A stretch of 64,000 nucleotides of DNA from CAZTGB01 sp964612965 (GTDB taxonomy: Bacteria; Patescibacteriota; Microgenomatia; UBA8517). The notes below the pieces were generated by a model. It was not told where the DNA came from, made no database searches, and saw only the letters and a program-made list of their open reading frames with translations. Of the stretch, positions 13,387 to 22,099 are shown one piece after another (positions within the stretch are counted from its first letter, which is position 1; each line of letters starts with the position of its first letter). A program made the position numbers and the translations under genes. Location: the NCBI GenBank assembly GCA_964612965.1, contig CAZTGB010000003.1, positions 1 to 64,000 of the forward strand, in the 5' to 3' direction.

Positions 13387-15428
13387 TGAGTTTGTTTATG
13401 TTAAATATTTTTTCCAGATTTTTAGATTTAAACAAAAGGGAAGTGGACCGTCTTCAAAAGATTGTTGAAAAAGTTAACTCTTTTGAATCTAAAATTAAAA
13501 GACTTAAAGATAAGGATTTTTCCATTAAGACCGAAGAATTTAAAAAGAGACTTGCAAAAGGAGAAACTTTAGAACAAGTTTTACCTGAAGCATATGCACT
13601 CGTTCGTGAAGCCACAGAGAGAGTGCTTGGAATGCGCCATTATGATGTTCAGCTTATGGCAGCTGTTGCACTTTTTGAGGGACGCGTTGCGGAGCAAAAA
13701 ACAGGAGAAGGAAAAACTCTTTCTGCGGTTCCCGCACTTTACTTAAGAGCCTTAACGGGCCAGGGGGTCCATTTAGTTACGGTCAACGATTATTTGGCCC
13801 GCCGTGATGCTGGATGGAATGCTCCGATCTTTCATTTTTTAGGAATGGGGACGGGATCTATTATTCAAGAAGGAAAATCTTTCATATATGATCCAAAATT
13901 TAATGATACAAGTCATGGAGACGAACGCTTGGCACATCTAAAGTCGGTTGAAAGAAAGATTGCATATCAAAGTGACATATTATACGGAACTAATAATGAA
14001 TTTGGATTTGATTACCTTCGGGACAATATGGTTTCAACACTGACCGAGATGGTGCAGCGAGGACATTACTTTGCAATAGTTGATGAAGTTGACTCGGTTT
14101 TAATTGATGAAGCTCGTACCCCACTTATTATTTCAGCACCTGATACGGAACCTACCCAAAAATATTACAAATTTGCCTCTTTAGTTGAAAAGTTAAATTC
14201 TGATACAGATTACAAACTTGACGAGAAAGCTAAAAGTGCAAGTTTAACTGAACAGGGAATAATGAAGGTAGAAAAGATCCTTGGGGTAGATAACTTATAT
14301 GAAAAAGAGTTTGAAAGCATCCATCATATTGAAAATGCTCTTCGGGCAAAAACACTTTACCTACGTGATAAAGATTATGTAGTTCGTGATAATCAGGTAA
14401 CAATAGTTGATGAGTTTACGGGACGCTTAATGGTCGGACGCCGCTGGAGTGACGGACTTCATCAAGCAGTTGAGGCAAAAGAGGGGGCAGTAATTCAACA
14501 GGAGAGCAAAACTCTAGCTACAATTTCTTTTCAAAATTACTTCAGAATGTATGAACATCTATCAGGCATGACAGGTACGGCCGCAACTGAGGCCGAAGAA
14601 TTTAGAAAGATATATAAACTCGAGGTAGTCTCTATTCCAACTCATAGGCCAATGGCGAGAGCTGATCAATCGGATACGATTTATAAAACCTTAAGAGGAA
14701 AATATGGAGCAATAGTAGATGATATTTCTGAACTTTATAAAAAAGGCCAACCTGTCCTTGTTGGAACTACCTCAATTGAGAAAAATGAAATTATTTCCGA
14801 GTACTTAAAAAGAAAGAAAGTTCCACACAACGTTTTGAATGCTAAAAATCACGAGAAAGAAGCAAGTATTATTGCGGAAGCTGGAAAACCTGGAGCTGTT
14901 ACGGTTGCAACCAACATGGCGGGGCGCGGTGTTGACATAGTTCTTGGAGGACCTAGGGAAGATACAAAAAGGTGGAAAGAGTTACACGAAAAAGTAGTTA
15001 AAGCAGGAGGGCTTCATGTAATAGGAACCGAAAGGCATGAAGCAAGACGCGTTGATAATCAGCTCCGGGGTAGGTCGGGTAGACAGGGGGACCCGGGAAG
15101 TTCCAGATTCTATCTTTCTCTAGAGGACGATTTAATGCGCATTTTTGGAGGGGAGCAAATATCGGGAATAATGGATAGATTGAATCTTCCAGAAGACACT
15201 CCAATTGAAAATGTTTTAATTTCTAAAGCAATTGAGCAAGCACAAGTTAAGGTTGAGGGATTTCATTTTGATACAAGAAAGAGATTGGTTGAATTTGATG
15301 ACGTTGCTAATCAGCAAAGAGAAATTGTCTACACCTTAAGAAAAAGAATTCTTGAGTCAGATGACTTAAAGGAAGAGATAATTGGAAAGTTAAAATCACA
15401 GATAGAGAAATTACTTTCTTGGATATAG
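13386..15428 (+). CDS. secA: Preprotein translocase ATPase SecA, N-terminal 680 residues (frameshifted)
   Basis: The motor part of SecA. It contains Walker A TGEGKTLSA, the DEAD-type box VDEVDSVLIDEARTP, the second motor domain GTTSIEKNEIIS, and GRSGRQGDPGSSRFYLSLEDDLMRIFGG. SecA drives secretory proteins through SecYEG. The start is TTG at 13386 or, more likely, ATG at 13398 (MLNIFSRFLDL). The frame stops at 15428 in the helical scaffold, and the rest continues in the -1 frame. Since SecA is essential, a one-base assembly error near 15413-15425 is more likely than a dead gene. Confidence 0.9.
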   Translation: MSLFMLNIFSRFLDLNKREVDRLQKIVEKVNSFESKIKRLKDKDFSIKTEEFKKRLAKGETLEQVLPEAYALVREATERVLGMRHYDVQLMAAVALFEGRVAEQKTGEGKTLSAVPALYLRALTGQGVHLVTVNDYLARRDAGWNAPIFHFLGMGTGSIIQEGKSFIYDPKFNDTSHGDERLAHLKSVERKIAYQSDILYGTNNEFGFDYLRDNMVSTLTEMVQRGHYFAIVDEVDSVLIDEARTPLIISAPDTEPTQKYYKFASLVEKLNSDTDYKLDEKAKSASLTEQGIMKVEKILGVDNLYEKEFESIHHIENALRAKTLYLRDKDYVVRDNQVTIVDEFTGRLMVGRRWSDGLHQAVEAKEGAVIQQESKTLATISFQNYFRMYEHLSGMTGTAATEAEEFRKIYKLEVVSIPTHRPMARADQSDTIYKTLRGKYGAIVDDISELYKKGQPVLVGTTSIEKNEIISEYLKRKKVPHNVLNAKNHEKEASIIAEAGKPGAVTVATNMAGRGVDIVLGGPREDTKRWKELHEKVVKAGGLHVIGTERHEARRVDNQLRGRSGRQGDPGSSRFYLSLEDDLMRIFGGEQISGIMDRLNLPEDTPIENVLISKAIEQAQVKVEGFHFDTRKRLVEFDDVANQQREIVYTLRKRILESDDLKEEIIGKLKSQIEKLLSWI

Positions 15429-16027
15429 ATCACGGGGTTGCACTTGCTGAAATTATTCCATTTGATGACACATCAATTAAAAGAATTAAATCAGAACTAG
15501 AAAAGGCTGACAATAAACAAGAGTTTTTGGAAAGAGTACTCATGGATGTGTACGGGAAGCGAGAGAAAGATTTGGGAGAGTCAACTATGAGGGGAGTTGA
15601 AAAGTATGCATATTTGGGTGCCATTGATCATCTTTGGATGGATCATATTGACCATATTGATGATTTAAGAGAAGGGGTATCACTCCGGGGATATGGACAG
15701 CGTGACCCATTAATTGAATTTAAAAATGAAGCGTATCAACTTTTTGAAACTTTGATAGATAAAATTGATGAAGAACTTTCAAGAAGAATATTTAGAATTG
15801 GAGTTGCTACTCCGCAAACTGAAATTCCACTTAACTTAGCAAGAGAAAATGTTGACACATCAGACAAAACTGGACTTTCTGGGGGAGCTAATGAAGCTGC
15901 CAAGTCAGGAGAAAAAGCATTTCAAAAGAAACTAGGCAGAAATGATCCTTGCTGGTGCGGAAAAACTGACAGTGAAGGCAAGCCACTTAAGTGGAAAAAG
16001 TGCCATTATCCTCAAATGCCAAAATGA
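15419..16027 (+). CDS. secA: SecA, C-terminal part (frameshifted)
   Basis: The last 200 residues of SecA, in the -1 frame relative to the N-terminal part and overlapping it by 10 bases. It holds the helical wing/scaffold with AIDHLWMDHIDHIDDLREGVSLRGYGQRDPL and ends in the zinc-binding SecB/ribosome tail GRNDPCWCGKTDSEGKPLKWKKCHYP (Cys-x-Cys, Cys-His, with an insert). The annotated TTG start is internal. Combined, the protein would have about 880 residues, normal for SecA. No standard slippery heptamer is present at the joint, so programmed frameshifting is unlikely. Confidence 0.88.
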   Translation: MDIDHGVALAEIIPFDDTSIKRIKSELEKADNKQEFLERVLMDVYGKREKDLGESTMRGVEKYAYLGAIDHLWMDHIDHIDDLREGVSLRGYGQRDPLIEFKNEAYQLFETLIDKIDEELSRRIFRIGVATPQTEIPLNLARENVDTSDKTGLSGGANEAAKSGEKAFQKKLGRNDPCWCGKTDSEGKPLKWKKCHYPQMPK

Positions 16028-16362
16028 GATTTTTCAATAAAGATCTATCAAAGACCGAAATAGAAGAAACAAGAAAAGAATTTGGCGATTATGTAAAAGT
16101 CACTGTAGACCTTGATATTGAAAGTATTGTTGTAGGATGTGAACTTCACGCAGACGGGGAAAATATTTTGCTTGAGAAGGGGAGTAAATCAGATAATATT
16201 TGGGGCGGGGGGATCAATTTAAAAGATAAAATAATTGATACTACCGCCGTATTAAATATCAGGCCGAGACTTGGAAATGACAGTATGGAAATTTTAGACT
16301 CCATAAAGCGAGAAAGGTTTGTTAATATAGTCAAAAGATATTTTCAAGAACTATGGCATTAA
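16024..16362 (+). CDS. DUF5674-like protein
   Basis: A 112-residue protein starting at the ATG that overlaps the secA stop. The sequence FGDYVKVTVDLDIESIVVG, CELHADGENILLEKGSK, IWGGGIN and LNIRPRLGN matches my memory of the DUF5674 pattern (conserved ELHAD, GS, INLxP, NIRPxxGN). This family has no assigned function and I know it mainly from Candidate Phyla Radiation genomes and some cyanobacteria. It ends 10 bases inside the next gene. Confidence 0.7.
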   Translation: MRFFNKDLSKTEIEETRKEFGDYVKVTVDLDIESIVVGCELHADGENILLEKGSKSDNIWGGGINLKDKIIDTTAVLNIRPRLGNDSMEILDSIKRERFVNIVKRYFQELWH

Positions 16363-16568
16363 ACAAATTTTCAAAAAAGTCAGATAAGATAGCTAACTTA
16401 TATAGATCTGCCTTTTATCTTGCAAAGGGATCGAATAAGATTGCACTAGGATTTTTAAATAAATCTGGTGTAGAATTCAGTAACTTGGATTTATCAAACA
16501 AGAAATTAAGGCTTTATTGGGCAGAAAAAATTTTGGATAAATATACGAGTTTAAAATATTCAATATGA
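16353..16568 (+). CDS. Small helical protein, unknown
   Basis: A 71-residue basic protein, mostly predicted helix (KFSKKSDKIANLYRSAFYLAKGSNKIALGF), without a membrane segment or signal. Start and stop overlap the genes on both sides (10 and 4 bases), so it is part of the secA-downstream operon. No family is recognised. Confidence 0.55.
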   Translation: MALNKFSKKSDKIANLYRSAFYLAKGSNKIALGFLNKSGVEFSNLDLSNKKLRLYWAEKILDKYTSLKYSI

Positions 16569-17080
16569 ATGAAAATAAGCAAAGCTTGGTCAGTGAGACT
16601 AATGAAATGAGTTTTGATTGGCAAAAGTTACTTCTTTTTATCTTTTGCTTTGTTTTGGTTTTGGGCGGAGTCCTTTTTGCTAACAGGAATAATGATAAGG
16701 CTCTTGATCTGCCTGACGAATTAGGGCAAAATACTGATATGCCGGTTGATACATCAGAACTTAAAAAGGAAGATATAAAGGTAGGAACGGGGGAGGAAGC
16801 TGTAGCTGGAAAATTAGTTACAGTGCACTATTCAGGAACCTTAACTGATGGAACCAAGTTTGATAGTTCATACGATAGGGGTACTCCTTTCGATTTTACT
16901 TTAGGAGCTGGTGAGGTTATTCAAGGATGGGATTTGGGGGTAGCTGGGATGAAAGTTGGAGGAATACGAAAATTAACAATTCCACCATCTTTGGGTTATG
17001 GAGAAGCTGGAGCCGGAGATGTAATTCCACCAAACGCTACTTTAATTTTTGAAGTAGAACTTCTCAAAGTTCAACAATGA
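16565..17080 (+). CDS. FKBP-type peptidyl-prolyl isomerase, membrane-anchored
   Basis: A 171-residue protein with one N-terminal membrane segment (about residues 22-40) and a complete FKBP domain (about residues 65-171): VTVHYSGTLTDGTKFDSSYDRG, GEVIQGWDLGVAGMKVGG and IPPNATLIFEVELL, with the aromatic pocket residues Tyr, Phe, Trp and Phe present. It would catalyse prolyl cis-trans isomerisation on the outer face of the membrane, helping exported proteins fold, which fits its position after secA. The N-terminus (residues 5-8, KQSL) is encoded by a copy of the double-hairpin element. Confidence 0.93.
   Translation: MNENKQSLVSETNEMSFDWQKLLLFIFCFVLVLGGVLFANRNNDKALDLPDELGQNTDMPVDTSELKKEDIKVGTGEEAVAGKLVTVHYSGTLTDGTKFDSSYDRGTPFDFTLGAGEVIQGWDLGVAGMKVGGIRKLTIPPSLGYGEAGAGDVIPPNATLIFEVELLKVQQ
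16577..16600 (+). repeat. Double-hairpin element, copy 2 (coding)
   Basis: AAGC-AAA-GCTT (16577-16587) then AGT-GAG-ACT (16592-16600). It is translated as KQSL followed by VSET within the first residues of the FKBP gene, before its membrane anchor. Confidence 0.55.
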
Positions 17081-17619
17081 ACTTAACAAACCTCCTTAAA
17101 AAATATCAAAAGTTTTTTGGTTTAGTTTTTGTGTTGCTTCTTAATGTTGTGATTTTTATTTTCAGGGATCGATTTACAGATCTTGAAGAGTATGGGTATT
17201 TGGGTCTCTTTCTAATTAGTGTTTTAGGTAATGCAACTGTTATTCTTCCGACCCCAGTTGTTTTGACGGCATTTTTAGGTGGTGGGATTTTTAATCCTTT
17301 TTGGGTAACAATTGTGGTTTCAGTTGGGGCTACAATAGGTGAATTAACAGGATACATTGCGGGGGCTAGTGGAAAATATTTAATAGAGGAAAATACGAAA
17401 ATTGAAAAAGTTAAAAGATGGATGGATAAACACGGACTTTGGACTTTATTTATTTTAGCTGCTATTCCAAATCCCTTTTTTGACTTGGCTGGTATTATCG
17501 CAGGTGCATCTAAAATTCCAGTTTATAAATATTTGATTGTTGTGACTCTTGGAAAAATAATTAAGTTTGGAACTATTTCATATCTAGGAGCAGGAGCTTT
17601 TGGTATAATCTCCAAGTGA
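17077..17619 (+). CDS. VTT-domain (DedA/SNARE-associated) membrane protein
   Basis: A 180-residue polytopic protein. It shows the VTT/DedA pattern: LEEYGYLGLFLISVLGNATVILPTPVV (re-entrant loop with conserved Pro), a Gly-rich second segment (GATIGELTGYIAGASG), RWMDKHGLWTLFILAAIPNPFFDLAG (second re-entrant loop with conserved Pro-Asn-Pro and Asp) and KIIKFG (charged helix). DedA-type proteins are linked to lipid scrambling and recycling of undecaprenyl phosphate; the role here is inference. It overlaps the FKBP and tgt genes by four bases each. Confidence 0.85.
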   Translation: MNLTNLLKKYQKFFGLVFVLLLNVVIFIFRDRFTDLEEYGYLGLFLISVLGNATVILPTPVVLTAFLGGGIFNPFWVTIVVSVGATIGELTGYIAGASGKYLIEENTKIEKVKRWMDKHGLWTLFILAAIPNPFFDLAGIIAGASKIPVYKYLIVVTLGKIIKFGTISYLGAGAFGIISK

Positions 17620-18707
17620 AAATGAAAAAAAGATTAAGATTTCAAGGAGGGATTCTTCCTCTGCCTGTGTTTTTTCCGGATGCTACCCGCGGGCTAATCA
17701 AATCTTTGGATACATCTGACATAGAAAGTACAAAAACTCCTGGATTATTGGTAAATACCTACCATCTCTATAAAGATTTGGGAATAGATTATATTAAGTG
17801 GCGAGGTGGAATTAGGAAGTTTATGGATTGGGAGGGTTATGTAATTTCTGACTCGGGAGGTTTTCAAGTCGGAAGTTTGATCAAAATGAATCCATCAGAG
17901 GGCTTTGTTTCAAATAGAGGTGTGATGTTTAAACCCATTGGGGAAAAAAGAGTTATATTAACTCCGGAAAAATCAATTAGATTTCAAATGAGTTTGGGGA
18001 GCGACATGGTAGTTGCTTTAGATGATTTTACCGATCCAAAGGCAACTTACCAGCAGGCTAAGGACTCAGTTGAGAGAACCATTAAATGGGCAAGAATGAG
18101 CAAGGAAGAATTTGATTCAATATGTAGGCAAAAAAAATTAAGTCAAAAAACTAGACCATTGATTTTAGGAGTGGTTCAGGGAGGATTTTTTCAGGATTTA
18201 AGAAAATATTGTGCTGAAGAACTGGTAAAAATTGGATTCGACGGCTTTGGATATGGAGGTTGGCCAATAAATAAAGACAAGACTTTCGATTATGAATCAG
18301 CCAAAACTATTGCGGAAAACTCGCCAGATAATTATTTGTTATATGGTTTGGGGATAGGAAAACCTCATGAAATTGTAAATTTGGTAAAAATGAGATACGT
18401 TATTTTTGATTGTGTACTTCCCACTAGAGATGCCAGACATGGAAGATTATATATTTACAAGGCACCCTCGATTAAAAATATAAATCTTGGAAATGATAAC
18501 TTTTATGAGTTTTTGGATTTAACTAAAGGTAAATTTATTAATGATGACAAACCAATTTCAAACGCATGTGATTGTTTAGTATGTAAGCGGTATTCAAGAG
18601 CATACTTAGCTCATTTATTTAAGATTGGAGATTTTACTGCGGGAAGACTTGCAACAATTCATAATCTTCGTTTCTATTCTATTTTGATGGAGAAACTTCG
18701 GGGTTGA
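17616..18707 (+). CDS. tgt: tRNA-guanine transglycosylase
   Basis: A 363-residue TGT. Catalytic features are visible: ISDSGGFQVGS (Asp nucleophile region and substrate pocket), SDMVVALDDFTD, VVQGGFF, GYGGW, YLLYGLGIGKPHEI, FDCVLPTRDARHG (second catalytic Asp and tRNA contact), and the zinc site CDCLVCKRYSRAYLAHLF followed by IHN. It exchanges G34 of GUN-anticodon tRNAs for a queuine precursor. No preQ1 genes are in the window, so salvage is likely. The start is a GTG overlapping the previous stop; an ATG two codons later is possible. Confidence 0.93.
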   Translation: MKMKKRLRFQGGILPLPVFFPDATRGLIKSLDTSDIESTKTPGLLVNTYHLYKDLGIDYIKWRGGIRKFMDWEGYVISDSGGFQVGSLIKMNPSEGFVSNRGVMFKPIGEKRVILTPEKSIRFQMSLGSDMVVALDDFTDPKATYQQAKDSVERTIKWARMSKEEFDSICRQKKLSQKTRPLILGVVQGGFFQDLRKYCAEELVKIGFDGFGYGGWPINKDKTFDYESAKTIAENSPDNYLLYGLGIGKPHEIVNLVKMRYVIFDCVLPTRDARHGRLYIYKAPSIKNINLGNDNFYEFLDLTKGKFINDDKPISNACDCLVCKRYSRAYLAHLFKIGDFTAGRLATIHNLRFYSILMEKLRG

Positions 18708-18733
18708 CAAACGGTTAAGTGTATGTCTATACT
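18704..18733 (+). promoter_or_regulatory. Promoter of the LytR_C protein gene
   Basis: TTGACA (18704-18709), 18 bases, TATACT (18728-18733), 11 bases before the ATG at 18745. The -35 overlaps the tgt stop region. The predicted leader is 0-5 bases. Confidence 0.6.
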
Positions 18734-18744
18734 TGCGCACTTAG

Positions 18745-19407
18745 ATGGAAGAGAACCAAAATCAAGAACAGCAAGTTCAACAAAACGAAACTTCAGGTGC
18801 TGGAGTATCTTTTCCAACTGTTGGACAACCTACAAAAAAATCAAGTGGAGCAAAAACCCTTTTAGTTATTGGGATTTTAGCGCTTGTTGCAATTTTAGGA
18901 TTTGTGATTTTTAAAAATGCATCATCTGAAAATACAAACGAGGCAACACCAACTCCATTTGTTGAAACACCTACTGAAGAACCAGTAGCTACACCCACTT
19001 CAACTTCAAAACCAGCAGATAAAAGTAAAGTAAAAATTGAAATTCAGAATGGTACTGGGATTACCGGAGAGGCTGCTTATCTTCAGACCCAGCTCAAATC
19101 ATTGGGATACACTAATATAACCGTTGGAAATGCTTCAAGCCAAGACGCAACGGCCACAATAGTTACTTTTGCAAAAAGTCTTTCGGCTGAGATTGTTGAT
19201 GAATTGACTAAAAAATTAAAAGAGTTATACAAAGAAGTCACTGTCAAAACATCAACCACGGCCACAATGGATGCAGTAATAATTACAGGACTTAGAAAAG
19301 GAACAACTGCTAAACCATCATCTACTCCTACGGCGAGTGGAACTCCTAAACCAAGTGTGTCCGCTTCTGCTTCAGCGTCACCTTCACCAACAACAACACC
19401 TCAGTAG
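18745..19407 (+). CDS. LytR_C-domain protein with membrane anchor
   Basis: A 220-residue protein. A short Gln/Asn-rich cytoplasmic part is followed by one membrane helix (about residues 36-54), a Thr/Pro-rich linker (about 58-92), a LytR C-terminal domain (about 93-190) beginning VKIEIQNGTGITGEAAYLQTQL with the typical NGTG motif, and a second low-complexity Ser/Thr/Pro/Ala tail. The LytR_C domain occurs in wall-associated LytR-CpsA-Psr proteins, but no phosphotransferase domain is present. It is probably an envelope protein; binding partner unknown. Confidence 0.85.
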   Translation: MEENQNQEQQVQQNETSGAGVSFPTVGQPTKKSSGAKTLLVIGILALVAILGFVIFKNASSENTNEATPTPFVETPTEEPVATPTSTSKPADKSKVKIEIQNGTGITGEAAYLQTQLKSLGYTNITVGNASSQDATATIVTFAKSLSAEIVDELTKKLKELYKEVTVKTSTTATMDAVIITGLRKGTTAKPSSTPTASGTPKPSVSASASASPSPTTTPQ

Positions 19408-19426
19408 ATAGTGCTACAATTATTGT

Positions 19427-19888
19427 ATGCAAGGTGTTTTTGATTTTTTGTCTAACAATCTTAATTTTAATTATCTCAATCTTAATATTTCAGCATCTAC
19501 TTGGAAGGCGATTGCTATAGTTGTTTTAATTTTCTTTTTACTTTTAACCCTGGCTCAACTAAGAAGACATTATGTACATTGGTCTTTTAAAGGGGCTCTA
19601 TTTGGAATATTTTTTGGATTTTTACTTGCTTTAATTTTGGAAGGATTTTTAATAATTGGAGGCAGAACCGCGTTAACTGAAGTTATGGGTTGGAAAAATG
19701 CTCCAAAACCGCTTCAGGTTGCCATTGATTCGGGAAGAAATAAATTAGTTCAAGTATTGGGTATTACTGATGAAATACCTAAGTCTTTTGCCTCAAATGA
19801 CCCTAATGAGAATGATGCCATAACCCTTCTTCAGAGTCTTGATCCTTCCGAGATTAAGAAAGTTAAATCTCTCATCTGCGAGCCTTAA
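19427..19888 (+). CDS. Two-helix membrane protein, unknown
   Basis: A 153-residue protein with hydrophobic segments at about residues 25-42 and 52-78 and a soluble C-terminal tail rich in Asp, Glu and Ser (TDEIPKSFASNDPNEND, then LLQSLDPSEIKKVKSLI). A TACAAT hexamer ends exactly 6 bases before the ATG, so the mRNA probably starts at the start codon. I recognise no family. The stop lies 22 bases before prfB; the prfB -10 box begins 6 bases after it. Confidence 0.65.
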   Translation: MQGVFDFLSNNLNFNYLNLNISASTWKAIAIVVLIFFLLLTLAQLRRHYVHWSFKGALFGIFFGFLLALILEGFLIIGGRTALTEVMGWKNAPKPLQVAIDSGRNKLVQVLGITDEIPKSFASNDPNENDAITLLQSLDPSEIKKVKSLICEP

Positions 19889-19894
19889 AACTGA

Positions 19895-19900
19895 TATACT
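19895..19900 (+). promoter_or_regulatory. prfB -10 box
   Basis: TATACT ends 10 bases before the prfB ATG at 19911. No convincing -35 is seen. It supports the start at 19911 over an in-frame extension into the previous gene. Confidence 0.45.
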
Positions 19901-19910
19901 TCAGGTAAGT

Positions 19911-20942
19911 ATGGATGATTTAATAGATCGCCTTAATAAATTAAAAGAAGTTATTGATTTACCAAGTAAGAAGAAAAAAATAGAAACTCTTGAATTTGAA
20001 GTTGCTGATCCTAATTTATGGAATGATCAATCAAGAGCTAGAAAAGTAACACAGGAATTATCAGATCTTAAGAAAGAAGTAGCTGAGATTGAAGAACTTT
20101 CTGAAGATCTTGAAATAATTAAAACACTGGGTGAGGAAGAATCATTAAAAAGTGTTGAAAAGAAACTTCAAAAGCTAGAACTAATGTCGTATTTGTCTGG
20201 TGATTATGATGGGAAAAACGCTTTAATTTCTATTCACGCAGGCCAAGGTGGAACGGAGGCTATGGATTGGGTCTCAATGCTTTATAGAATGTATTTGAGA
20301 TTTTGTGAAAGACGAGGTTGGGGAACAGAAACTGTAGATTATACAGCTGGTGAGGAAGCCGGAATAAAAAGTGTTACGTTTGAAGTAACTGGTGGTTACG
20401 CCTATGGTTATCTTAAGGCGGAAGCTGGAACCCACAGGCTTGTTCGACAATCCCCTTTTAATGCAGATAAATTAAGACAAACCTCTTTCGCTTTAGTTGA
20501 GGTACTTCCAGAGCTTGATGAAGTAGACTTTGAAGTTTCCATAAAAGATGAAGAGCTTGAATGGCAATTTGTAAGAAGCGGTGGACATGGTGGGCAGAAT
20601 GTAAATAAAGTTTCAACCGCGGCAAGACTAACACATATTCCAACAGGAATTGTAGTAACCGCTTCAACTGAACGTTTTCAAGAGCAAAATAGAAAAATAG
20701 CATTAAATCTACTTCGAGGAAAACTTTGGTTACTTGAGAAGGCAAAAGCTGAGAATGAGAAGAAGGGACTAAAAGGTGACTATCGACCCGCTTCCTGGGG
20801 AACACAAATTAGAAGTTATGTTCTTCATCCTTATAAAATGGTTAAAGACTTAAGAACCAACGTTGAAACGGGTAACACAGACGCGGTACTTGATGGTGAA
20901 ATAGATGAGTTTATTGAGGCGGAATTGAAATTAATAAAATAA
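19911..20942 (+). CDS. prfB: Peptide chain release factor 2
   Basis: A 343-residue RF2. It carries the RF2 tripeptide anticodon Ser-Pro-Phe in RLVRQSPFNADKLRQTSFA, the peptidyl-transferase motif GGQ in RSGGHGGQNVNKVSTAARLTH, and the N-terminal coiled-coil domain (residues 1-90). RF2 ends translation at UAA and UGA, matching the use of TGA as a stop in this window. The classic autoregulatory +1 frameshift site near codon 26 is absent: the gene is one uninterrupted frame. I chose ATG 19911 (MDDLIDRL) because a TATACT box precedes it. Confidence 0.95.
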   Translation: MDDLIDRLNKLKEVIDLPSKKKKIETLEFEVADPNLWNDQSRARKVTQELSDLKKEVAEIEELSEDLEIIKTLGEEESLKSVEKKLQKLELMSYLSGDYDGKNALISIHAGQGGTEAMDWVSMLYRMYLRFCERRGWGTETVDYTAGEEAGIKSVTFEVTGGYAYGYLKAEAGTHRLVRQSPFNADKLRQTSFALVEVLPELDEVDFEVSIKDEELEWQFVRSGGHGGQNVNKVSTAARLTHIPTGIVVTASTERFQEQNRKIALNLLRGKLWLLEKAKAENEKKGLKGDYRPASWGTQIRSYVLHPYKMVKDLRTNVETGNTDAVLDGEIDEFIEAELKLIK

Positions 20943-20944
20943 TT

Positions 20945-21535
20945 ATGAAAAATTTAACCGACTCCTTACGATCGGAAATAAAAGCGTTGGCTGTTGATAA
21001 AAACTTTAAACACTCTGCCTGGTTTGTTAAGTGGCATTTAAATATAGTAGAAAGAATAGCCCTTGAATTATGCGATGTTTATGTAGAAGCTAATCGAAAT
21101 TTGGTAGTTTCTCTTGTTTGGATACACGATTTTATAAAAATTAAGAATTTGAATAGTAATGTCTTTGAGAAAGAGATTAAAAGTTTAATGTTAGGTATCG
21201 GTTTTAAAGAAGATTTTATAAAAAGAGTTATAGAATATTTAATTCTTTTTGAAATGAAGATGGAAATTGATTTACGAACAGCTCCCATAGAAGTTCAGAT
21301 TGTTTCGTCAGCTGATGGGGCATCACATTTAGTTGGTCCTTTTATGTCGATTTATTTGTGGGAGAACTCTGATAAGGATTTAGACAACCTTATTCAGTCT
21401 AATGTTAACAAGGCAATGAAGGACTGGGATCGAAAGATTGTTTTACCTGAAGTAAGGAAATTTTTTGACAATAGACATAAATTTGTTCTTGAAAATAACG
21501 GAGTTTTGCCTGATAAGTTTTTGGTCGACAAATAA
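20945..21535 (+). CDS. HD-domain hydrolase-like protein
   Basis: A 196-residue protein with the spaced ligands of an HD phosphohydrolase: a His in FVKWHLNIVERIA (about residue 30), the pair in VWIHDFIK (about residues 59-60), and a distant Asp in VSSADGASHLVGP (about residue 121). The substrate is unknown. It begins 2 bases after prfB and is probably co-transcribed with it. It is only distantly like the HD protein at 7987-8508. Confidence 0.72.
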   Translation: MKNLTDSLRSEIKALAVDKNFKHSAWFVKWHLNIVERIALELCDVYVEANRNLVVSLVWIHDFIKIKNLNSNVFEKEIKSLMLGIGFKEDFIKRVIEYLILFEMKMEIDLRTAPIEVQIVSSADGASHLVGPFMSIYLWENSDKDLDNLIQSNVNKAMKDWDRKIVLPEVRKFFDNRHKFVLENNGVLPDKFLVDK

Positions 21536-21578
21536 TTCTTGTTCAAGTTAATTGATATGTGATATATTGACTTTAGTT

Positions 21579-22040
21579 ATGAATCCACAAGGACAAACAA
21601 TGTTACGAACCCCGCAGAATTTAGTTTCAAATGTTTCTAGGTTTGATTTTAAGAAATCTATGCCTTTGATTTTGGGATCCCTTGCGGTTGTTGTGGTTGG
21701 GGTTGTCACAGGATGGATCCTTTCAGGAAAGCCATCATTAAAATCAGCCGGAAGTTCTGCTCCGAATGTAACTATAAATTCCAATGAAGCAGGAATTTTA
21801 GATGAAAGCACTTTCAAAGGTGATACTGCCGAAGGAAAACTTGTTGAAGGTGGAATTAACGGAGAAGGGACCCATCATTTAGAGCGAGATGGAGGGCCTT
21901 CCAAAAATGTATATCTTACCTCAAGTGTAATTGATCTTGAAAGCTTTGTCGGTAAAAATGTTACAGTCTGGGGAGAAACCCTTTCTGCTAAGAAGGCTGG
22001 ATGGCTGATGGATGTAATGAAAGTTAAAGTAACTGAGTAA
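21579..22040 (+). CDS. Membrane-anchored protein, unknown
   Basis: A 153-residue protein from the ATG at 21579. One membrane helix lies at about residues 28-50 (PLILGSLAVVVVGVVTGWIL). The outside part has a loosely structured Ser/Gly/Asn linker and ends in a compact region, YLTSSVIDLESFVGKNVTVWGETL followed by GWLMDVMKVKV, that looks like a small OB-type beta barrel. No family name is assigned. A TATATT 10 bases before the ATG supports this start. It precedes ftsE. Confidence 0.65.
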   Translation: MNPQGQTMLRTPQNLVSNVSRFDFKKSMPLILGSLAVVVVGVVTGWILSGKPSLKSAGSSAPNVTINSNEAGILDESTFKGDTAEGKLVEGGINGEGTHHLERDGGPSKNVYLTSSVIDLESFVGKNVTVWGETLSAKKAGWLMDVMKVKVTE

Positions 22041-22099
22041 ATACTTCACTGCTCTGGTAATTTTTCTTTTCATTTGGTACTCTGATACTGCTATTGCCC

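Noticed and set aside
15413..15428. Programmed -1 frameshifting in secA
   Set aside because: The codons around the joint (GAG AAA TTA CTT TCT TGG) contain no X-XXY-YYZ slippery heptamer, and SecA is not known to use frameshifting. A one-base error is simpler.
19911..19990. RF2 autoregulatory frameshift site
   Set aside because: Looked for CTTTGAC-like sequence with an in-frame TGA near codon 26; the gene is a single open frame.
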